This document shows positions 8,730-16,026 of a DNA stretch of 32,124 nucleotides, in pieces. Every line of letters starts with the position of its first letter. The stretch's first letter is position 1. Under the pieces are notes generated by a model that saw nothing but the letters and a program-made list of their open reading frames with translations, was not told the DNA's origin and searched no databases. A program made the position numbers and the translations under genes. The DNA is from Oscillospiraceae bacterium (GTDB lineage Bacteria > Bacillota > Clostridia > Oscillospirales > Oscillospiraceae), in the NCBI GenBank assembly GCA_020866945.1, contig JAJBVW010000122.1, forward strand, positions 1-32,124, written 5' to 3'.

Positions 8730-10081
8730 TTTCTCACCTCGATAAGACAGCCGATTTTCTCCATCACGGCAATAATTCGGTTCACCGCAGCTTCGCAGGT
8801 CTCTGTCGTTCCAGCCTCCGCCATGACCCGGAGGACAGGCTCTGTCCCGCTCTTGCGAAGCAGTACCCGTCCGTCGTCGCCAAACTCCTGCTCCACGACG
8901 GCCACCTCTGCGGCCACACGTTCGTCCGCCAAAACTGCGTCCTTGTCTGTGACGACAACATTTTTCAGTACCTGGGGATAGGTGGTCACATCTGATACAA
9001 GCGATGACAAGGGAAGCTGGGTCTCTATCATTACACGCATGACCATAATGGCCGTGATGATACCATCCCCGGAGCGGGCATACTTGCGGAAAATGATATG
9101 TCCAGACTGCTCGCCGCCGATGAGGTGCCCATTGGCCTTCATGTTTTCATAGACATAGCGGTCTCCTACAGCGGTTTTTTCATAGGCAATGCCCGCCGCG
9201 TCCAGCGCCTTATACAATCCAAAATTGGACATGACCGTAGTCACGACCGTATTGGACGGGAGCTGGTCATTGTCCTTCAGGAAACGGGCGCAGAGATACA
9301 TAATTTTGTCTCCGTTGACCACCTGGCCCCGTTCATCCACGGCCAGGCACCGATCTCCGTCCCCATCAAAGGCGAAACCGCAGTCTACATGATGCTCCCG
9401 AACATACGCCTGAAGCCCCTCGATATGCGTGGAACCGCAGCCGTTATTGATATTCGTCCCATCCGGCTGAGCGTTTATCACCTGTACCTTGGCCCCCAGG
9501 GCTTTGAACACCGCCTCCGCAATCATCCACGTGCTGCCGTTGGCGCAGTCCAAAACGATTTTCCTGTCCTCAAAGGGACGGTCAGAGATGTCAGTCAGGT
9601 AGCCGATATACCGGCTGCGGCCAGCGTAATAATCCACAGTACAGCCGACCTTTTCCCGCAGGGCGTAGGGCAGCTCCGGCAGCAGCCCGTCGATATAGCG
9701 CTCTATCTCGTCCTGGAGGGTATCGTCCATCTTTTCGCCTTCGCCGTTTATCAGCTTGATGCCGTTATCATAAAAGGGGTTGTGGCTCGCAGAAATCATG
9801 ACGCCGCAGTCAAACTCCTCTGTTCTTGCGATATAGGAAACGCAGGGCGTGGTAGTGACGTGCAGCAGATAGGCGTCCGCGCCGGAAGCCACGATACCTG
9901 CGGCCAGGGCATTTTCATACATATAGCTGCTGCGGCGCGTATCCTTGCCGATGACAATACGGGCCTTATGTGTCTGGCCATAATACCAGCCCAGGTAGCG
10001 TCCTATCTGAAAGGCGTGAACAGGATTCAGGCCCACATTCGCTTCTCCGCGAAAGCCGTCCGTTCCAAAATACTTTCCCAA
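8726..10081 (-). CDS. glmM: Phosphoglucosamine mutase
   Basis: MGKYFGTDGFRGEAN..., catalytic loop GVMISASHNPFYDNGIK, metal loop FAFDGDGDRC, GGEQSGHIIF, KSGTEPVLRVMAE. Confidence 0.96.
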   Translation of the reverse strand: MGKYFGTDGFRGEANVGLNPVHAFQIGRYLGWYYGQTHKARIVIGKDTRRSSYMYENALAAGIVASGADAYLLHVTTTPCVSYIARTEEFDCGVMISASHNPFYDNGIKLINGEGEKMDDTLQDEIERYIDGLLPELPYALREKVGCTVDYYAGRSRYIGYLTDISDRPFEDRKIVLDCANGSTWMIAEAVFKALGAKVQVINAQPDGTNINNGCGSTHIEGLQAYVREHHVDCGFAFDGDGDRCLAVDERGQVVNGDKIMYLCARFLKDNDQLPSNTVVTTVMSNFGLYKALDAAGIAYEKTAVGDRYVYENMKANGHLIGGEQSGHIIFRKYARSGDGIITAIMVMRVMIETQLPLSSLVSDVTTYPQVLKNVVVTDKDAVLADERVAAEVAVVEQEFGDDGRVLLRKSGTEPVLRVMAEAGTTETCEAAVNRIIAVMEKIGCLIEVRK

Positions 10082-10147
10082 AATTTATCCTCCTCATAAA
10101 AACAATAATCCGTTCATAGAACGGGTTTGCGTTGGCATACTAAGACT

Positions 10148-10834
10148 ATGCTGACTATTTTGAAAATTTTTATAAACGCTGTAATCATCTATGGGGTACT
10201 GGTTCTCCTTCTGCGTTTGATGGGGAAACGGCAGTTGGGCGATCTGGAGCTTTCAGAGCTTATTGTCACCGTGCTGGTGTCCCAGGTGGCCTCCACTCCC
10301 ATCACTGACCCGGAGAAGCCTCTCTGGTATGGCATTGTCCCCGTCATCACTTTGCTTGGGTTGGAACTAATATTGTCGTTTTTAATGGCAAAAAGTGTGA
10401 AATGTCGTGCAGTTTTGGCAGGCCAGCCTGCCCTGCTCATTGTCCATGGACGCATCGACCAGGGGCAAATGCGCCGCAATCGCTTCACCCCGGACGAGTT
10501 GGCCGAAGCGCTGCGAAACGAGGGCGTGCTGGACATGAACGCGGTAGACTATGCCATATTAGAGACGGATGGACGCTTAAACGTCATCCTGGCCCCGGAG
10601 AATCGCCCCGTTACCGCCGGGCAGATGAATCTGACCCAGGAGGACACAGGGTATCCCCTGATTGTCATAAATAATGGCCGGGTCATGGAAAACAACCTCC
10701 GAATCCTGGGCCGCGACATGAATTGGCTGAACGCACAGCTCAAGGCTCAGGGGCTGAAAAATCCCCATCAGGTTTATATGATGACAACGGATATGGCAGG
10801 GGGCATATTTCTGGCCCCAAGGGAGCCAAAATAG
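10148..10834 (+). CDS. DUF421 (YetF-like) membrane protein
   Basis: LRLMGKRQLGDLELSELIVTVLVSQVASTPITDPEKPLWYGIVPVI...; ATG at 10148 or TTG at 10127. Confidence 0.85.
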   Translation: MLTILKIFINAVIIYGVLVLLLRLMGKRQLGDLELSELIVTVLVSQVASTPITDPEKPLWYGIVPVITLLGLELILSFLMAKSVKCRAVLAGQPALLIVHGRIDQGQMRRNRFTPDELAEALRNEGVLDMNAVDYAILETDGRLNVILAPENRPVTAGQMNLTQEDTGYPLIVINNGRVMENNLRILGRDMNWLNAQLKAQGLKNPHQVYMMTTDMAGGIFLAPREPK

Positions 10835-10836
10835 GG

Positions 10837-11313
10837 TCAGTTGCTCCCGTTTTCTCCCTGCTTGTCACCCAGGAGCTTTGTAAGCTCCTCCATAAAGGTG
10901 TTCAAATCCTTGAATTGACGATAAACAGAGGCAAAACGGACATAAGCCACCTCATCCAAATCCTTCAGGCGCTTCATAATCATTTCCCCGATTTCCGTTG
11001 TTGTAATTTCGCGCTCCAGCGCGTTTTGCAGCTCCGCCTCCACGGAATCGGCAATGGCTTCCAACTGGCGCAGGGGAACGGGGCGCTTCTCGCAGGCGCG
11101 CACCATACCGTTTACGACCTTCACCCGGTCGAAGGTTTGGCGGCTGCCATCTCGCTTTATCACAACGAGGGGCATACGCTCAACCTTTTCATGGGTTGTG
11201 AACCGTTTTGAACACATCAGACACTCTCGCCGGCGGCGGATGGTACTGCCCTCGTCCGCCGGGCGGGAATCAATGACCTTGCTCTCCGCATAGCCGCAAT
11301 AGGGACACTTCAT
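10837..11313 (-). CDS. nrdR: Transcriptional repressor NrdR
   Basis: [45 protein letters not shown] Zn ribbon plus ATP-cone; classic NrdR. Confidence 0.97.
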   Translation of the reverse strand: MKCPYCGYAESKVIDSRPADEGSTIRRRRECLMCSKRFTTHEKVERMPLVVIKRDGSRQTFDRVKVVNGMVRACEKRPVPLRQLEAIADSVEAELQNALEREITTTEIGEMIMKRLKDLDEVAYVRFASVYRQFKDLNTFMEELTKLLGDKQGENGSN

Positions 11314-11350
11314 GACGAACCCTCCCACAATTTTTTAAATTCTGAATCTA

Positions 11351-11392
11351 CCAAATATCGAAAATAATTATAACACACATCGCAACATATTG
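11351..11392 (-). promoter_or_regulatory. nrdR promoter with two NrdR-box-like sites (11383-11392 and 11351-11360) around a TATAAT (11367-11372)
   Basis: Minus strand CAATATGTTG and CGATATTTGG, starts 32 bp apart, flanking TATAAT. Confidence 0.5.
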
Positions 11393-11483
11393 CTACAAAA
11401 ATATTATGTCGCCCTCATAAATCTTCCAAAGCGGGAAGAAATTGTGCCTTGCGGCGGCTGGCGTTTTTTTATATGATAGAGCC

Positions 11484-11726
11484 ATGAAACATTTTTTACA
11501 TAGCTTCAAGCAAATATCTCCGGCAGGCCTGCTGGCAGTACATATTATTCTGGCGTTCTGCTGTGTCATGGTGTTCGCCGCCTTCGTGATATGCCTGTTC
11601 GCGGGAACGCCATGCGCCGCTAATTTCAATCTTTACCGCCTTGCGCAGGAAATGGCGGACACCCCGGCGGGTGTTCTCCTGCTGGCAGGTATTGCGCTCA
11701 TTATTTTTGAATCCCAGCATTTTTGA
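11484..11726 (+). CDS. Small putative two-TM membrane protein
   Basis: MKHFLHSFKQISPAGLLAVHIILAFCCVMVFAAFVICLFAG...TPAGVLLLAGIALIIFESQHF; promoter-like TTGCGG-17-TATGAT immediately upstream; no SD. Confidence 0.5.
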   Translation: MKHFLHSFKQISPAGLLAVHIILAFCCVMVFAAFVICLFAGTPCAANFNLYRLAQEMADTPAGVLLLAGIALIIFESQHF

Positions 11727-12316
11727 ATCCCAGCCGCGATAGCCTTAATTTCCTCCAGGGATGAGAGCACGTTTAGCGCCTCCAGCATGGCGTTTGTCGT
11801 CATGCGCTCCGGCAACCCCAGCGCCTTTAGCAATATACCCCTGCTGGCCGCGCTGTCCGGGCGCCCGGAAAAGCCAAGGGCATACAGCTCCGCCTTGGTG
11901 ATAGGTGGAGCCTTGCTCTCCTGCTCTGAAGTCTCATCCAGTACGGTAACGCCTGCACGGCGAAGAGCCTGCTCCAGTATTTCCCGGCTCATACCCTCTA
12001 CGCCCAGCTTTCCCTCCCTGGAGGGGGCTTTTTTTCTCCGTTCCTTGCCGTAAATATCCGGTACATAGGCGTGCTTCCCCATCGAGGGATCTATGGCTCC
12101 CCGGAGAAATTTGCGAATCACAAAGCCGCCGCCGTCCCCATCCGTCAGCACAACCAGCCCCCTAATCTGGGCAAGGCGGCGCAGAAGAGCCAGCTTTTCC
12201 TCATCGGAAAAAATACCGAAACCCTTGGTCTCTATGATAACCGTGTCCACAACCTGCGCCAGTGCAGCCTTATCATACCGGCCCTCCACTACGATGGCCT
12301 CCTGTATCCGCATCAT
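11633..12316 (-). CDS. rnmV: Ribonuclease M5 (Toprim)
   Basis: IQEAIVVEGRYDKAALAQVVDTVIIETKGFGIF...LVVLTDGDGGGFVIRKFLRG; C-terminus apparently extended by the 16-bp duplication. Confidence 0.9.
   Translation of the reverse strand: MMRIQEAIVVEGRYDKAALAQVVDTVIIETKGFGIFSDEEKLALLRRLAQIRGLVVLTDGDGGGFVIRKFLRGAIDPSMGKHAYVPDIYGKERRKKAPSREGKLGVEGMSREILEQALRRAGVTVLDETSEQESKAPPITKAELYALGFSGRPDSAASRGILLKALGLPERMTTNAMLEALNVLSSLEEIKAIAAGIQKCWDSKIMSAIPASRRTPAGVSAISCARR
11703..11734. repeat. Perfect 16-bp tandem duplication ATTTTTGAATCCCAGC x2
   Basis: Copies at 11703-11718 and 11719-11734, adjacent and identical. Confidence 0.97.
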
Positions 12317-13359
12317 GATCGATCCACGGCGAGCTGCATCAGCAGCTCCTTCATCAGAGTCTCCGGCTCGCCGCCGGTGTCCTTCATGCGATAATCACAC
12401 TGAACGCAAAGACTAACCGCTCTGGCCAGCCGCTCCTGGGAATAGTTTTTGCAGGCACCTTTCAGCAGCCGCAGCGGATAGGCCCGTCCGGCAAGCTCCG
12501 GGATGCAGGAAGTAATATAATCTTCCCCCCTGCTGCTGTCCGCGGCTACACGGGCTACATACAGCCGCCGAAACTGCTCGCTGACCATGGCAATCTGCTT
12601 TTGGGGCGGTTCATCCCGATCCGCCAGCAAATCCGCCAGTACGCCTGCCGCCTTATCATACGCCCGGCGTCCCAGGGCATCTGTCAGATTGAAAATTGTG
12701 GTCTCCGGGGCGCGGCGGGCCACAGCGTCGATGTCACGCTTTGTGATAAATTCCCCCTGTGCATAACCGGCAATTTTGATAATCTCTGGTATCAGGGTAT
12801 TCATCCTGGCTCCACAAACCCAGATAAGATACCTCGCGTCAGCCCCATCGATGCTTTTCCCCTGCCCCTCAACGCGGCGGGAAACCCAACGGATAAGCTC
12901 ATTCTCCCGCGGGCTTGAAAAAGCCAAGTCATACCCCGCCTTTTTCATGGCCTTCACGGCGCCAAGTCGGCTGTCCGGACTGTACTCCGGGCCAAAGAGA
13001 AAAACCACCGTGGCCCATTCCGGTATATCTGACAACAAACTTTTCAGCCTCTCCGGGTCATAGGCAGAGGTCTTGTTTACGTCAAAATCCCGCACCTCTA
13101 CAAGTGTGTGTTCTCCCATAAAGGGCATCGCCTCTACGCTTTCCGCCAGCTTCGCAATATCCAGCGCTTGGCCTTGCAGCCGATGATGGTTAAATGCCTC
13201 CGTATCAGGCTCCAGGCACTGCTTTTTCAGTTCCTCGAGAAAACTGTCCCGCAGATAATCCTCCTCACCACGGAGGATGTATACCCGCGCCGGGCCTTCA
13301 CTCCGAAGGCGCTTTATCTCCGCACTGTAGTCCGCGCCGCCCTTTTCCACTTTAGCCAT
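12313..13359 (-). CDS. holA: DNA polymerase III subunit delta
   Basis: VYILRGEEDYLRDSFLEELKKQCL...; HolA-like length and layout; next to comEC as is common. Confidence 0.92.
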   Translation of the reverse strand: MAKVEKGGADYSAEIKRLRSEGPARVYILRGEEDYLRDSFLEELKKQCLEPDTEAFNHHRLQGQALDIAKLAESVEAMPFMGEHTLVEVRDFDVNKTSAYDPERLKSLLSDIPEWATVVFLFGPEYSPDSRLGAVKAMKKAGYDLAFSSPRENELIRWVSRRVEGQGKSIDGADARYLIWVCGARMNTLIPEIIKIAGYAQGEFITKRDIDAVARRAPETTIFNLTDALGRRAYDKAAGVLADLLADRDEPPQKQIAMVSEQFRRLYVARVAADSSRGEDYITSCIPELAGRAYPLRLLKGACKNYSQERLARAVSLCVQCDYRMKDTGGEPETLMKELLMQLAVDRS

Positions 13360-15631
13360 TTTCTTCCTCCTCTGTCATCGCGATAGCCACGTTTCCTTCC
13401 TCATCCGTCCGCAGCACCGTGGGGCAATAGACCGACAACCGTTCCAATATTTCCTCCGCCGGCAAATTATAGGAATTATACCCCACGGATATAACCGCCG
13501 TCTCTGCCTGAACTGTTTGGAGGAACAGCGCGCTGGATGCGGTCTTAGAACCATGGTGCCCCACCACCAGCACGTCTACATCCGGCACAGCGTCCTGTGC
13601 CAGCAGCACCGTCTCGGCGTTCTCTCCTGCATCCCCCATAATGAGGGCCGTTCCGCCGCCTATTTTCGCCAGAACAACAATGCCACGTTCATTTTCATCG
13701 CTGCCTGCCTGGGGCAGATACATGGTCAGAACCATATTGCCCACCTGAGCCGTGCAGTCTGAGGACAGCGCAACATTCTGGGTTCCCAGGCTCTCCGCCA
13801 GAGCCAGAATATCCGTCAGTGTATCGTCTGCATCCTCCGCGTCTGCGGGATAGATGAGATAATTAACCTCCATGCGGTATAAAAGCTCCTCAACTCCATT
13901 GGTATGATCCTCATGGAGATGGGTAAGAATCAGAATGTCTATTTCCGACTGCCCCAGGCTCAGCAGATAATCCGCAGCCACATCACCGGCATTATCCAAG
14001 CCGCTTCCGCCGCAGTCAACAAGCACTGTGGCTGTCCCGTCTGTCAAAGCCACACTTTCCCCCTGGCCCACATCCAGCACGGTCAGTATGCCGCCCGCCT
14101 GCCGGATAGATACATCCCCAGTCAGTAGCACAGCGCACAGACCTATGACACAAAGACCAGCCGGAATGCCGAAATGAATGAACACACCCAGTCGTCTCAG
14201 GACATACCACAAAATCATCAGTCCATATACGCTGATAAGCCACAGCGCGGCTCGATTATCCGCTGTATACAGACAGGCAAAGGGCATGGCGCCTATGGTT
14301 TCATATACCAGCATACACCACCGAACGAGCCAGCTAAATGCCAGTCCCAACAGTGATGCAAGCTCAGGCAGCAACGCGCCAATGGCGCAAAGTATATACC
14401 CCGCCCCAAAGCAAATCTCCACTGCCCAGAGGGTCAGCAGATTCGCCACCGGCGAAAAGAGCGGCACGGTGCCAAAATACCATGCGGACAGGGGCAAGGC
14501 AAATGCCGTGGCGCTGATGGTGCAGTTCAGACTGTTTACCGTTGTTCGCATCAGCTTATTTCTCATAGGCAGATGTGCATGACACCAGCCCGACAGTTTT
14601 GGCATCAAAAACAGCAGTCCAATAACGCAGGCAAAGCTGAGCTGCAATCCCACACCGGCCACTGCCGCCGGATTTATCAGCAAAAGCAGAAGAAGCGCCG
14701 CAGAAAGACTAGTGGGCGAATCGTTCTCCCGTCCCAGGACAGGAGCCAGCAGCAGAATCGACTGCATCACCGCAGCGCGAACGATGGATGGCCTGCACCC
14801 GGCCATCAGGGTAAATAAAACAATGACCGCAATGCTCAAAAGGCTGGCCCACCGGCTCTTTCCCAGGACGGTCTCGCAGTAGGACGTCAAAACAAACAGG
14901 TGCATTCCGCTGACGGCCACAATATGCAGCACCCCAGACAGACGCATGGCAGTATAATGGCCGCCGTCGTTCTTCAGCGCTGTTGTGTCGCCGGTTAACA
15001 GCGCCGTCATGAATGGAGCCGTGTCAGAAGGAAATATTTCGCCGCAGATTGTCTTAATACGCTGACACAGCACCTTCGGGAAGTAAAGCCACGCCTGACT
15101 GGAACGTCCTGTCACCGTCACGTCGCCTCTTATATAACCCAACAGATTCTGATTCTGGGCGGTATATGTCCTTGTGCGCTCCCCGGCACGCACCAGCGCC
15201 GAGGTAATTTTTATCTCCGCTTGGATAACATCCCCTGGTGCAAGTTCCGGCATCTCGCCGGAATAGAGATACAGCACTGCCTGTTCCCGGGGTGCTCCTT
15301 CGGTTATCCGCACCTCCAGTTTTGTATAGCCGTCTCCCTCCTGGGGATAGTCCGTTACAACGGCTGTCACCTCCGCCGTCTCGCCCACCAGCGCCTCGCA
15401 CGGCTTTATATGGAGAGTATAGTGGCCCCACCACCATAAAATTCCCACACTGGCAGACAGAAGCAAAATAAGCATCCGCCTTCGGTTGTCACCTCGAAGG
15501 GTTAAGGCTGCCGGAGACAAGACAGCAAGGGCTGCCGCAATATACGGCAGCCCCGATACTGGCAGAATATCATACTCCGCCAAAATAACGGCAGCGGTAA
15601 ATCCAATGGCCGCCCATGCCAGCTTTCGCAC
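13352..15631 (-). CDS. comEC: DNA internalization competence protein ComEC/Rec2
   Basis: DUF4131 and competence core (LHIVAVSGMHLFVL) plus C-terminal metallo-beta-lactamase domain (LILTHLHEDHTNGVEELL); GTG start. Confidence 0.93.
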   Translation of the reverse strand: MRKLAWAAIGFTAAVILAEYDILPVSGLPYIAAALAVLSPAALTLRGDNRRRMLILLLSASVGILWWWGHYTLHIKPCEALVGETAEVTAVVTDYPQEGDGYTKLEVRITEGAPREQAVLYLYSGEMPELAPGDVIQAEIKITSALVRAGERTRTYTAQNQNLLGYIRGDVTVTGRSSQAWLYFPKVLCQRIKTICGEIFPSDTAPFMTALLTGDTTALKNDGGHYTAMRLSGVLHIVAVSGMHLFVLTSYCETVLGKSRWASLLSIAVIVLFTLMAGCRPSIVRAAVMQSILLLAPVLGRENDSPTSLSAALLLLLLINPAAVAGVGLQLSFACVIGLLFLMPKLSGWCHAHLPMRNKLMRTTVNSLNCTISATAFALPLSAWYFGTVPLFSPVANLLTLWAVEICFGAGYILCAIGALLPELASLLGLAFSWLVRWCMLVYETIGAMPFACLYTADNRAALWLISVYGLMILWYVLRRLGVFIHFGIPAGLCVIGLCAVLLTGDVSIRQAGGILTVLDVGQGESVALTDGTATVLVDCGGSGLDNAGDVAADYLLSLGQSEIDILILTHLHEDHTNGVEELLYRMEVNYLIYPADAEDADDTLTDILALAESLGTQNVALSSDCTAQVGNMVLTMYLPQAGSDENERGIVVLAKIGGGTALIMGDAGENAETVLLAQDAVPDVDVLVVGHHGSKTASSALFLQTVQAETAVISVGYNSYNLPAEEILERLSVYCPTVLRTDEEGNVAIAMTEEEENG

Positions 15632-15640
15632 CGGCGGCGC

Positions 15641-16003
15641 TTATATCATCTGGTCTGGCATACGCTTGCCGCCCAGAAGATGAAAATGCAGATGCTGCAC
15701 GCTCTGCCCCGCATCCGGCCCCACGTTGGAAATGATGCGATAGCCATTTTCAAGCCCCTCGCCCTTGGCGATTTTTGGTATGGCCTCCAGGCAGCGAGCC
15801 GCAACAGAGGAGTTGCCGCTGTCCAGCGCGTCCGCAGAGGGGATATGCTCCTTCGGAATGACCAGAATATGCGTTGGGGCCTGGGGTGCTATGTCCCGGA
15901 AGGCATAGCAGTAGTCGTCCTCATATACCTTGGTAGAGGGAATTTTCCCCTCAATGATATTGCAGAACAGGCAGTCAGAATCGGCGTTGATAACCATAGA
16001 CAT
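15641..16003 (-). CDS. HIT family (histidine triad) protein
   Basis: DCLFCNIIEGKIPSTKVYEDDYCYAFRDIAPQAPTHILVIPK...QSVQHLHFHLLGGKRM. Confidence 0.95.
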   Translation of the reverse strand: MSMVINADSDCLFCNIIEGKIPSTKVYEDDYCYAFRDIAPQAPTHILVIPKEHIPSADALDSGNSSVAARCLEAIPKIAKGEGLENGYRIISNVGPDAGQSVQHLHFHLLGGKRMPDQMI

Positions 16004-16026
16004 AGGTTTTCCCTCCCAATATTCTA

